Positions 27,499-35,467 of a stretch of DNA of 64,000 nucleotides are shown here, piece by piece. This DNA comes from Lewinellaceae bacterium (GTDB lineage Bacteria; Bacteroidota; Bacteroidia; Chitinophagales; Saprospiraceae), in contig JADJUJ010000004.1 in NCBI GenBank assembly GCA_016710765.1, positions 380,001-444,000 of the forward strand, in the 5' to 3' direction. Position numbers and translations under genes: made by a program. Position 1 is the first letter of the stretch. Every line of letters starts with the position of its first letter. The notes below the pieces were generated by a model. That model saw only the letters and a program-made list of their open reading frames with translations. It ran no database searches and was not told where the DNA came from.

Positions 27499-28239
27499 AT
27501 GGTATTACGTGGCGAAAATCTGGAAAAAATGTACGGCACGCGTAAGGTCGTGCAAGGCGTTTCTTTTGATGTAAATCAGGGAGAAATTGTTGGCCTTCTG
27601 GGGCCTAATGGCGCAGGAAAAACGACCTCCTTTTACATGGTGGTGGGTTTCATAAAACCCACTGCTGGAATGGTATTCCTCGACCAGGAAGAAATTACGG
27701 GCTTGCCCATGTATCGCAGGGCGCAAAAAGGCATCGGTTACCTGCCACAAGAGCCCAGTGTATTCCGGAAACTCAGTGTGGAAGACAACATCAAAGCTGT
27801 ACTCGAAATGACCAAACTCAGCCGGGCCGACCAGCAGGATAAACTTGAACAACTCATCGACGAGTTCAACCTCCATAAGGTGCGCAAGAGCAACGGTGAC
27901 ACGCTCTCCGGTGGAGAGCGCCGGCGAACGGAAATCGCCCGTGCGTTGGCTTCCGACCCCAAGTTTATCCTGCTCGACGAACCTTTTGCCGGCATCGACC
28001 CCATCGCGGTGGAAGACATCCAGTCCATTGTTGCCAAACTAAAAACCAAAAACATCGGTATCCTGATTACCGACCATAATGTACAGGAAACCCTATCTAT
28101 CACCGACCGCGCCTATTTGCTGTTTGAAGGCAAAATTCTGAAAGCCGGCACCGCCGAAGAACTCGCCGCCGATGAAATGGTGCGCAAAGTATACCTCGGG
28201 AAAAACTTTGAACTGCGCCGGAAAATTATTGAGCAGTAG
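27499..28239 (+). CDS. lptB: LPS export ABC transporter ATP-binding protein
   Basis: A 246-residue ATPase of the LptB class. Walker A is GPNGAGKTTSF (about 33-43), the signature LSGGERRRTEIARA, Walker B FILLDEPFAGIDP, and the switch His is in ITDHNVQ. LptB drives extraction of LPS from the inner membrane by LptFG and its delivery through LptC-LptA to LptD. The GIDP and DHNVQETL segments are typical of LptB as against amino-acid transporter ATPases. LptF, LptG and other partners are not in the window. It is preceded by a 12-bp tandem repeat. Confidence 0.93.
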   Translation: MVLRGENLEKMYGTRKVVQGVSFDVNQGEIVGLLGPNGAGKTTSFYMVVGFIKPTAGMVFLDQEEITGLPMYRRAQKGIGYLPQEPSVFRKLSVEDNIKAVLEMTKLSRADQQDKLEQLIDEFNLHKVRKSNGDTLSGGERRRTEIARALASDPKFILLDEPFAGIDPIAVEDIQSIVAKLKTKNIGILITDHNVQETLSITDRAYLLFEGKILKAGTAEELAADEMVRKVYLGKNFELRRKIIEQ

Positions 28240-28244
28240 TTGCC

Positions 28245-31200
28245 CTAACGCAGCCATTCCAGCACCTGCACACGCCCCCCATTCGGCGCTGCCAATACTA
28301 TTTTGCGACCATCCTGCAAGGTAAGCAAGCGTAAATCCCGAATTTCGCCCTGTAAAACAAAACCCGACGCCTCGGGTGAAATGGCTTGAAATACGCCCCG
28401 TCCACTTCCCTTCAACATCAAGCCGTACCCGGCATCCTGACGGCCAATGGCAGGATAAACCGCATAAAAATTACCCGCCAACAGGAGATCGACTTGACCA
28501 TCTGCATCAAAATCGCCAGGTAAGGCAGCGTACACCGGACTAAACTGTGCCTCAATCGGCAATTCATGTAAAATCAAATCGCCCGTCCCGGTGTTTTCCA
28601 GCCAGCAACTGGAAAGCTGTACCGCCTTGTGCAATACCGCCCCCTGGCGCTGTGCCTTTGGAAAAACATCCTCGAAACTGCTTTCGGCGTATTTCCTATA
28701 CTGCACGAAATCCTTTTTCAATCCCGGAATCTGGCTGAGTAGCCAGTCCTTATCGGCAAAAACATAATTTTTACCCTGCCTGAAATAAGTCATAACCGGA
28801 TCAGAAGAACCATTCCCATCAAAATCCTTGATCCAAAGGGTAAGCGGTTCTGCTTTTGAGGCATGCAAAGGTGAGTTCAGCCCGAAATTTCCCGCCACCA
28901 AATCCTGATCCCCATCGCCATCCAGGTCGGCTACTGCTAAACAATTCCACAGGCCCTGGCTAAACAGTATTTTGGTTTTTACAAATCCCGCTGGTGTATT
29001 TTTAAACACATAAATGGGCATCCAGGGACCACAAATTACCAGATCCAGTCTTCGATCACCATCAACATCCAACCATTGGGCATCAGCAACCATTCCGATG
29101 CGTTCCAGTCCGGGCGCCTTTATGTTCTGGTTGCTGTAATGCCCTGTTCCGTCGTTTTCCAACAGGTAGGAATGCCCCGCTATGCCATAAGCACCCGCTT
29201 CGCCGCCGCCACCCACGAACAAATCCAGATCCCCATCGCCGTCAAAATCTGCCGGACGGATACAACACAGGCTGCCCGAAAGGGGAGGCAGGGTATTGGC
29301 ATCCAATAAACCGTTCGGAAGTACCAACGCCTGCGATCCGGCTTCGGCAGGAAGACCGGTAATCGAACCCGGAACAAATCGATTGTTTTGCTGGAAAAAC
29401 AGCGCCGGCGTATCGCCCGAAAAATAAAGATCTGCAGCACCGTTCCCATCCACATCAGCCACCGCCATTCGGAGGAGCTGGTTATCCAACAACCAGGGAA
29501 CCAACTTTTCCTCCACGGTTTGCTGGGCTGACGGCATAGGGCAGATTATCTCTATGGGCAGATCAAATGGCTTGAAAAACAGTGGTTTATTTGTGAATAT
29601 TGATTCATTTTTATTTTTAGCCTCCAATTGATGGAGCAGAAGTGTTTGGTCGGCGGGTTGCTGATAAAACCGTTGTTCCGATCCATCCGGCCATAGCACC
29701 AGCAAGGAATCGATACTGGAAAAGCGGTCCAGGCCGACAAGTAGTTCCGGGGCAGTAGCCGATAAGAAGCCATGAATCGGTTGGTTTTCCAGGTACTGGT
29801 GGCTTTCTCCTGCCCAGACATGCAATTGGGCGCCTATCCCAAAAGGATTGCCCGCATTGCCCTTGAATCGAACTTTAAGCCAGTGTTTTCCACTGCTGTT
29901 GTTGCGGAAAAGCGAGGCAGGTTCGTTGATGTTGTTGGTAACCAGATCCTGGTCGCCGTCGTTGTCGAGGTCGGTGTACAAGGCGCCGTTGGAGCAGCCT
30001 TTGTGGCTTAGCCCCCAGGATTGGGAAACATTTTCAAACCGAAGATTGCCCTGGTTGCGAAAAACGTAGTTGGCCGCAGCTCCGGAGGGCATTTTTTTCA
30101 CCAGGTCCAGGTCCGTAGCCTTGTGCTGCACTTCCGAAGAAGAGATGTATTTCAGGTAGTCCAGGTCGTTGGGGCGGCGAACGATGCCATTGGAAATAAA
30201 AATATCCTTGTAACCATCCTGGTCAAAGTCTGCCATCAGGCCACTCCAGCTCCAATCGGTGGCGGCAACGCCGGCAAGATAAGCGATGTCAGCGGCCTTG
30301 AATGTTTTATGGTCGGGTTGAGGTACCGACAGCTGTAGGCAATTTCTTGCCAGCTGCCAGTAATACCCCTGAGCATGTTTGAACTGGTAAATGTCGTAAG
30401 GATCAGCAGGCTGACTGGATTTTAACACCAGTTCCGATTCTGGCCGCATGTCCAGCGTCAGTAAATCCGGGTGTGCGTCGTTGTTCACATCCGCCATGTC
30501 GCAGCCCATGGTAAAATTGGAACTGTGGCCAAGTGTTGCTGTGATGCTTTCTCGGAAAGAACGGCCTGCCTGGTTGAGGTAGAGGTAATCGTTTTCGTGG
30601 AAATCATTGCCCACATACACATCCGGGTAGCCATCGTCGTTGAAATCACCCACGCTGAGTCCGAGACCATACCCTGCTACCCCGCAATAAATGCCCATGG
30701 CCTGGGTAACATCGGTGAAATGTCCGTCATCGTTGCGAAAAAGCCGGTCGCCAGCCAACGGATCGTATTTTCGGGTAAGTGAAGTATCGCGGTAGCTCCC
30801 GGAGGAATGAACGCTGTGACACAGCACAAAACAATCGAGATCGCCGTCGAGATCGTAGTCAAAAAAAGCCGACTGTGTACAAAACGCCTGCAGATCAAGA
30901 CCGAATTCAGCAGCCCGCTCGCTGAAACTGCCATCCCGGTTGTTGATGAACAATTGGTTTTTTCCAGAAAAAGATTTGTAACGGCCCACCTGACATACAT
31001 AAATGTCCAACCAGCCATCGGCATTGACGTCTGCCATCGTCACGCCGGTCTTCCAGCTGCCTGTGCCCGACACACCAGATTTTTCCGTAACATCTTCAAA
31101 CTGCCAGTTACCGCGGTTGAAGTAGAGTTTGTTGTGCCCCAGGTTGCTGTTAAAATAGAGGTCGATGAGCCCATCATTGTTCACATCCCCGGCAGCCACC

Positions 31201-31409
31201 CCTGCACCATTGTAATAGTAGAGGTACTGTACGATGTTCATGCCATCGGGCGATTCCTCTGGAAGGGTGTTTTCGAAAGCAACACCGGTGTCTGCCGGAG
31301 GCATTTCGCTAAAAAGCGTGGAGCCACCCGTTTCACGACAGGCAGACAGTCCAGCCAAACTACAGAGGGACAAACAAAACCACCTTAGTAATCCAGAACG
31401 CAATACCAT
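28245..31409 (-). CDS. FG-GAP/VCBS-repeat and ASPIC/UnbV lipoprotein
   Basis: A 1054-residue exported lipoprotein; the signal peptide ends LAGLSAC, with Cys24 as lipid anchor. It contains many FG-GAP/VCBS calcium-binding repeats of the type DVNNDGLIDLY, DFNDDGYPDVYVGND, DLDNDGDQDLV and DLDGDGDQDLVAGNFG, forming beta-propellers. An ASPIC/UnbV domain (GNPFGIGAQLHVWAG...WPDGSEQ) lies at about 515-595, followed by a second propeller. Such CRTAC1-like proteins are abundant in Bacteroidota outer membranes and are thought to bind glycans or proteins. It begins 12 bases after the mlaF-like gene on the same strand. Confidence 0.88.
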   Translation of the reverse strand: MVLRSGLLRWFCLSLCSLAGLSACRETGGSTLFSEMPPADTGVAFENTLPEESPDGMNIVQYLYYYNGAGVAAGDVNNDGLIDLYFNSNLGHNKLYFNRGNWQFEDVTEKSGVSGTGSWKTGVTMADVNADGWLDIYVCQVGRYKSFSGKNQLFINNRDGSFSERAAEFGLDLQAFCTQSAFFDYDLDGDLDCFVLCHSVHSSGSYRDTSLTRKYDPLAGDRLFRNDDGHFTDVTQAMGIYCGVAGYGLGLSVGDFNDDGYPDVYVGNDFHENDYLYLNQAGRSFRESITATLGHSSNFTMGCDMADVNNDAHPDLLTLDMRPESELVLKSSQPADPYDIYQFKHAQGYYWQLARNCLQLSVPQPDHKTFKAADIAYLAGVAATDWSWSGLMADFDQDGYKDIFISNGIVRRPNDLDYLKYISSSEVQHKATDLDLVKKMPSGAAANYVFRNQGNLRFENVSQSWGLSHKGCSNGALYTDLDNDGDQDLVTNNINEPASLFRNNSSGKHWLKVRFKGNAGNPFGIGAQLHVWAGESHQYLENQPIHGFLSATAPELLVGLDRFSSIDSLLVLWPDGSEQRFYQQPADQTLLLHQLEAKNKNESIFTNKPLFFKPFDLPIEIICPMPSAQQTVEEKLVPWLLDNQLLRMAVADVDGNGAADLYFSGDTPALFFQQNNRFVPGSITGLPAEAGSQALVLPNGLLDANTLPPLSGSLCCIRPADFDGDGDLDLFVGGGGEAGAYGIAGHSYLLENDGTGHYSNQNIKAPGLERIGMVADAQWLDVDGDRRLDLVICGPWMPIYVFKNTPAGFVKTKILFSQGLWNCLAVADLDGDGDQDLVAGNFGLNSPLHASKAEPLTLWIKDFDGNGSSDPVMTYFRQGKNYVFADKDWLLSQIPGLKKDFVQYRKYAESSFEDVFPKAQRQGAVLHKAVQLSSCWLENTGTGDLILHELPIEAQFSPVYAALPGDFDADGQVDLLLAGNFYAVYPAIGRQDAGYGLMLKGSGRGVFQAISPEASGFVLQGEIRDLRLLTLQDGRKIVLAAPNGGRVQVLEWLR

Positions 31410-31420
31410 AATTTGGGGGC

Positions 31421-32179
31421 TTAGCGCATGGCCTTATCCCGCAGGCGCTGCAAAAAAGGTGAGGCAAAAATAAACGACTGCAGGTTCTCATTTTCTGCTT
31501 CCAGCACTTCGTGCTTGGAGCCACTCCATTCCAATTCACCATTGAACAAAAAGCAAATGTTATCGCCGGCTTCCATCACCGAGTTCATATCGTGGGTGTT
31601 GATAATGGTGGTGATGTTGTTCTCCCGGGTGATGTCGCCAATAAGCTCGTCGATCAGAATAGAAGTTTTTGGGTCAAGGCCAGAGTTTGGTTCATCGCAG
31701 AACAGGTATTTGGGCTCCAGAACAATGGCCCTGGCGATACCCACCCTTTTCTGCATTCCTCCCGACAACTCGGAGGGGTATTTGGCATTGTTTCCAGACA
31801 GGTTAACACGCTCCAGGCAAAAGTTGACGCGGTTGAGTTTTTCCTTGGCCGTCATGCTGGTAAACATATCCATTGGGAAACGGATATTTTCCTCTACGGT
31901 CATGGAGTCGAACAGGGCGGAACCCTGAAACAGCATGCCAACCTTCATTCGGATTTGGCGTACTTCCTCCTTCGACAATTTGGTGAAGTTCACATCATCG
32001 TACCATACCGTCCCCTGTGTCGGTGGGAAAAGCCCGACCAGAATCTTCATGAATACCGTTTTACCCGATCCACTTCGGCCAATGATAAGATTGGTACGGC
32101 CCGCCTCAAAGGTGAAACTGACTCCTTTGAGTATATCCTGATTACCGAAAGACTTGAAAATATTTTCCGCTCGAATCAT
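31421..32179 (-). CDS. mlaF: MlaF-like ABC transporter ATP-binding protein
   Basis: A 252-residue ATPase with Walker A GRSGSGKTVF (about 34-43), the signature LSGGMQKRVGIARA, Walker B YLFCDEPNSGLDP and the D-loop/switch NTHDMNS. The PNSGLDP and FQGSALFDSMTV segments are characteristic of MlaF, the ATPase of the phospholipid transport system between outer and inner membranes. The permease MlaE and the MCE-domain MlaD are not seen downstream, where a FG-GAP lipoprotein follows, so they should lie elsewhere. Assignment to MlaF versus related ATPases is therefore by motif only. Confidence 0.85.
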   Translation of the reverse strand: MIRAENIFKSFGNQDILKGVSFTFEAGRTNLIIGRSGSGKTVFMKILVGLFPPTQGTVWYDDVNFTKLSKEEVRQIRMKVGMLFQGSALFDSMTVEENIRFPMDMFTSMTAKEKLNRVNFCLERVNLSGNNAKYPSELSGGMQKRVGIARAIVLEPKYLFCDEPNSGLDPKTSILIDELIGDITRENNITTIINTHDMNSVMEAGDNICFLFNGELEWSGSKHEVLEAENENLQSFIFASPFLQRLRDKAMR

Positions 32180-32186
32180 ACTTGAA

Positions 32187-32194
32187 CAAAGTTA
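32187..32194 (-). promoter_or_regulatory. -7 box TAACTTTG very close to the mlaF-like start
   Basis: An exact TAnnTTTG match on the minus strand, ending only 7 bases before the ATG at 32179, so the message would have almost no leader. Confidence 0.45.
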
Positions 32195-32270
32195 ATCTTA
32201 AACTGCGACAAGAGAGGGTAATTTGCTTGATAGGAATAAAGGTAGGGTTTCTGCCGGCTTAGTTAGTACA

Positions 32271-32419
32271 TTGTAACCTAAGTTGTTTGATGTTTTGGAT
32301 AGAGGATTTTGGCTTCAGGCAAGGCTATTTTTGTGGGAATAGCAGCGCTATTCTCATAAAAATAGCCGATGCATGGTGTCAAAAGATTCAGCCAAAATGC
32401 AATAAAACTTAGGATACAA
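32271..32419. repeat. Long imperfect palindrome (about 149 bp)
   Basis: The outer arms TTGTAaCCTAAGTT and AACTTAGGaTACAA pair, with scattered matches between. The inner arms 32323-32343 and 32347-32367 (GGCTATTTTTGTGGGAATAGC-like) form a 21-bp stem with two G-T pairs around a 3-base loop (AGC). Weaker pairing extends to about 32256 and 32429. No coding potential. It lies in the 343-base gap between the mlaF-like and DUF2141 genes; the rest of the gap is a G/C-run stretch at 32450-32510. Confidence 0.8.
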
Positions 32420-32480
32420 GGAACTAGCCAATTAAGTTGTTGAGATTTTGGGTGGGGGTTTGGGCGCCCGTTTTTGGGGG

Positions 32481-32500
32481 GGGCCCCCCGGGAGGGGGGC
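32481..32500. other. G/C-run hairpin, purpose unclear
   Basis: A perfect stem GGCCCCCC / GGGGGGCC with a 4-base loop inside a run of G and C (about 32476-32505). It lies just past the 3' end of the DUF2141 gene (minus strand). It could be part of a terminator, but no T run follows in the right place. Homopolymer lengths here may not be reliable; end points are approximate. Confidence 0.45.
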
Positions 32501-32522
32501 CGCGCGTCTTTTAACGCCAAGT

Positions 32523-32939
32523 TTACCATTTTTCCAGCCGAATGGTAATCGACTTGCTGCCCGGCTTTACCCAGATCCGTGCCTCCTCCCAGGTAGGAGC
32601 GCGGAACTTCGGTCGTGCACCATTTGAAAACCCATACGGCTCGGTAGGGATGCCCAGAAAGTTGGCCTCCAATTCGCCACTTTCATTCAGATCCTGAAAA
32701 CAACTTACGGCATGCCAGCCTTCGGCTAAATCCGGAAGGCTGACTTCCAGGCTACCCTTGCTTTGCGCCCGAACAACGGTGGTGTACAGCGCTTTCTCAT
32801 GATCTAAAAATGTGGCTTTGCTGTTGTAAACAGCGACGAGAACCTGCCCTCGAGCGGGAACAACACCTGTTATATAAACTGGTGCTTGCGGCGTTACGTA
32901 TGCGAGAAAAGAACCGATCAAAATACAAATAAGTGACAT
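32523..32939 (-). CDS. DUF2141 family exported protein
   Basis: A 138-residue protein with a short signal peptide (MSLICILIGSFLAYVTPQAP). The mature part matches the DUF2141 layout: VLVAVYNSKATFLDHEKAL, then HAVSCFQDLNESGELEANFLGIPTEPYGFSN, and a last beta strand. The family is a small beta-sandwich in the periplasm or on the surface, function unknown. It is a single gene upstream of the 343-base gap that holds the palindrome. Start ATG 32939 is chosen as the only one giving a signal peptide. Confidence 0.82.
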   Translation of the reverse strand: MSLICILIGSFLAYVTPQAPVYITGVVPARGQVLVAVYNSKATFLDHEKALYTTVVRAQSKGSLEVSLPDLAEGWHAVSCFQDLNESGELEANFLGIPTEPYGFSNGARPKFRAPTWEEARIWVKPGSKSITIRLEKW

Positions 32940-33056
32940 AGCATCAGCTGGGTTTTTGATTTGGAAAGAAAGCGATAGAACGGGAAAAACGCCTGATTTG
33001 TTTTATGGCCTCCAACTGGACCATCGGCAAATGATACCCGTTTGGTCCGAAATTTC

Positions 33057-33087
33057 AAAAAAAGGGCAGCCCAGGTCGAGGCTGCCC
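33057..33087 (-). terminator. Intrinsic terminator after fbp
   Basis: On the minus strand, GGGCAGCC / GGCTGCCC with an 8-base loop, followed by seven T, 38 bases past the fbp stop. Strong. Confidence 0.92.
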
Positions 33088-33124
33088 AACAGAAAGGGTT
33101 TTAGGCGTTTTGGTTATAATATTG

Positions 33125-34192
33125 TTACAATGGTAAGGCGCTGTAGCGCTCAATGAACGCTCGCAATTCCTCTACCATGGCTGGAGATCCAATGGCTACT
33201 GTACAACGTTGGTGCAGTTCTTTGGGGTCCATATCCAGGATCCGCTTGAGTTGGGTATTGATGGCCGTTCCACCCGCTTGTTCTACAATCATTGCCAGCG
33301 GATTGCATTCGTACAACAGACGCAGCTTTCCTTTGGGATATTTCCGGGTGCTGGGGTACAAAAAGATACCACCCTGAATCAAAATACGGTGAATATCACT
33401 CACCATGGAGCCGATGTAACGCAAACCGTAGTTTTGATCGGAACAATTGTCGACGTAACGGCGCATTTCCAGATCAAACTTGGAATAATATCCCTGGTTA
33501 ACGGAGTAAAACTTACCGTTTTCCGGAATACGCATGTTGCGGTGGCTTAGGCAAAATTCGCCGATGGATGGGTCGAGTGTGAAACCATTCACCCCATTGC
33601 CCGTGGTGTATACCAGAATAGTTGAGGTACCGTACAGCACATAACCTGCGGCCACCTGTTTCGAGCCTTGTTGTAAAAAGTCGTTGACATTAGCGGGTCC
33701 TTCCGGATCGCTTTTTCTGCGGTAAATGGCAAAAATAGTACCCACAGAAACATTAACATCTATGTTGGAGGAACCATCCAGCGGGTCAAACATGACCACG
33801 TATTTCGATTGCTTAGACCCTACGGAAGGGATCTGCAGGATGCTGTCGTTTTCCTCGGAAGCAATAGCACAGCACTCGCCCGAGTTTTGGAGGCACTCAA
33901 TAATTTTTTCGTTGGCGTAAACATCGAGTTTTTGCTGCATGTCGCCAGAAGTGTTCTCAGCGCCGTCGGCAACACCCAGGATACTAACCAGGCCGGCTTT
34001 GTTGACTTCCCGGTTGATGATTTTAGCGGCAACGCCGATGTCACGAAGCAGTCCGGTAAGTTCGCCCGTTGCGTAATCAAAGTCCTTTTCCGAACGAATG
34101 ATAAATTCATCCAGGGTGACAATTCGGTTACCGGGAAGGTTCAGTGGCCGAGACGGCGCGCCATTGGATTCGGCTTTTTTGTTTGTTGCCAT
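33125..34192 (-). CDS. fbp: Class I fructose-1,6-bisphosphatase
   Basis: About 355 residues. Metal- and substrate-binding features of class I enzymes are clear: ASEEND near residue 105, VMFDPLDGSSNIDVNVSVGTIF (the lithium-inhibited phosphatase motif), VLYGTSTILVYT, RYIGSMVSDIHRIL and GKLRLLYECNPLAMIVEQAGG. It hydrolyses fructose-1,6-bisphosphate in gluconeogenesis in the cytoplasm. ATG 34192 (MATNKKAESNG) is preferred over an upstream TTG at 34219. It has its own promoter and terminator, so it is monocistronic. Confidence 0.95.
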   Translation of the reverse strand: MATNKKAESNGAPSRPLNLPGNRIVTLDEFIIRSEKDFDYATGELTGLLRDIGVAAKIINREVNKAGLVSILGVADGAENTSGDMQQKLDVYANEKIIECLQNSGECCAIASEENDSILQIPSVGSKQSKYVVMFDPLDGSSNIDVNVSVGTIFAIYRRKSDPEGPANVNDFLQQGSKQVAAGYVLYGTSTILVYTTGNGVNGFTLDPSIGEFCLSHRNMRIPENGKFYSVNQGYYSKFDLEMRRYVDNCSDQNYGLRYIGSMVSDIHRILIQGGIFLYPSTRKYPKGKLRLLYECNPLAMIVEQAGGTAINTQLKRILDMDPKELHQRCTVAIGSPAMVEELRAFIERYSALPL

Positions 34193-34229
34193 AGCGTGGT
34201 GGTGGTTAGGGAGAAACAATTTGGCGGGT

Positions 34230-34237
34230 CAAAAATA
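34230..34237 (-). promoter_or_regulatory. -7 box TATTTTTG for fbp
   Basis: An exact TAnnTTTG match on the minus strand, 37 bases before the ATG at 34192. No clear -33 element. Confidence 0.55.
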
Positions 34238-34319
34238 CGCAATAATTTGGCAGAACCGCGTTTTGGCTGAACGGAAATCCAGAATTAAGCGTTACATTAG
34301 GATACAATTGAATTCAAAG

Positions 34320-34709
34320 ATGCACCCACGTTTACCTGCCACGCTCTTACTAGTCCTAATAGCCATAATGGCCTGTACGCCTGAGCCCACAGAGATTCCC
34401 TTGCCCACGCAGATCTGTGTGAAGGTGCAGCACCACCACCAGCCGATACCGGACGCAAAGATTTATGTGAAATTCAATGCCGACTCATTTCCGGGATACC
34501 AGCAAGGACCAAACTATTACGATGCCGTTTTTAGTGCTGGCGCCGATGCCCGGGGTTGCTTGTCGGCTGTTCCTGAGGGCCGACACTGGCTGGTCGCGTT
34601 TGGTTACGATAGTTTGTATTTTCCACACGATGTAAGGGGCAGTATGCAGGTTGATATTTCGCTCAACCAGCAACCCAAAGTGGACACACTCCTGTACATC
34701 TCTGAATAA
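34320..34709 (+). CDS. Small hypothetical lipoprotein
   Basis: A 129-residue protein. The signal peptide ends LIAIMAC, a lipobox with Cys19, so it is a lipoprotein. The mature part looks like a small beta-sandwich: ICVKVQHHHQPIPDAKIYVKF with a following SAVPEGRHWLVAFGYD is reminiscent of carboxypeptidase-regulatory or SusD-accessory folds, with the 'PIPDAKIYV' theme of CarboxypepD_reg proteins. No function assigned. A 57-base gap separates it from an unrelated unknown gene on the same strand. Confidence 0.75.
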   Translation: MHPRLPATLLLVLIAIMACTPEPTEIPLPTQICVKVQHHHQPIPDAKIYVKFNADSFPGYQQGPNYYDAVFSAGADARGCLSAVPEGRHWLVAFGYDSLYFPHDVRGSMQVDISLNQQPKVDTLLYISE

Positions 34710-34775
34710 GATCCGGCATTGATCTTTATATAATAACTACTTACTACACTAAAAAACATTAATTTAGTGGCTATT

Positions 34776-35450
34776 ATGGCGTACTTGCCTTCCCACAGAC
34801 TCCAGATCTACCGCGGCTTCAAAGCCCTGGACACCCAGGACCACTATGGGATTGTGCGTTTTTATGAGCGCAATGAAAATGGCATTAACACGCTCTATTT
34901 TGAAGAATATTTCGACTGTACCCTGTGTTATACCGAAGCGCTTTTTCAGACGGCTGAGTTTGGCAAACACATTGTCATGTGCGACTATCTGTTACAAGTC
35001 ATTCTGAATGAAGATGTAGAAGCCTGGGGCGGCGATGCCTTGTATCGGCGGGTTTTACTCCGCAAAGCGCAATCGCTCTTTCACAACCGGGAATACCAAC
35101 GGTCCGAGCATATCCTGCGGGAACTCATCAAAATTAATCCCTTCGACAAAGTAGCCAGGCGCTTCCTCCAATCCTGCCTGCTGAGCCAAAAACCGGGTTG
35201 GTTAACCCATACCAGGGCCAGCATGCTGGTCATGGTTTTTCTGGCGGCCCTTACAGTAGCCGCAGAAATGTTTGTTATACGCCCCTTTTACACCGACTAT
35301 TACCAAACAGCACTCTGGGTACATAATTCCTTGCTTGGTCTGGGTTTGTTTATCATGCTTTTCGGAGAAGGGCTGCATTGGTTCCGCTGTCTGAACATGA
35401 CACATTCCTTCTGTAATAAAATGGTTTTGCGCAAAACCAATCGAACCTAA
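34776..35450 (+). CDS. Unknown protein with TPR-like middle and two C-terminal membrane helices
   Basis: A 224-residue protein not recognised with certainty. The N-terminal 100 residues are soluble and include paired Cys (FDCTLCYTEALF). The middle (about 105-140; REYQRSEHILRELIKINPFDKVARRFLQSCLL) resembles one TPR. Two strongly hydrophobic helices follow (about 155-175 and 185-205), with a short cytoplasmic tail. ATG 34776 is preferred over GTG 34767. It converges with the next gene. Such soluble-TPR-membrane proteins are frequent in Bacteroidota; none of the features point to an enzyme. Confidence 0.7.
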   Translation: MAYLPSHRLQIYRGFKALDTQDHYGIVRFYERNENGINTLYFEEYFDCTLCYTEALFQTAEFGKHIVMCDYLLQVILNEDVEAWGGDALYRRVLLRKAQSLFHNREYQRSEHILRELIKINPFDKVARRFLQSCLLSQKPGWLTHTRASMLVMVFLAALTVAAEMFVIRPFYTDYYQTALWVHNSLLGLGLFIMLFGEGLHWFRCLNMTHSFCNKMVLRKTNRT

Positions 35451-35467
35451 ACGGATCGACCATCCGT

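Noticed and set aside
32278..32529. Minus-strand ORF of 83 codons across the palindrome
   Set aside because: It overlaps the palindrome and G/C runs and has low-complexity, non-protein-like composition.
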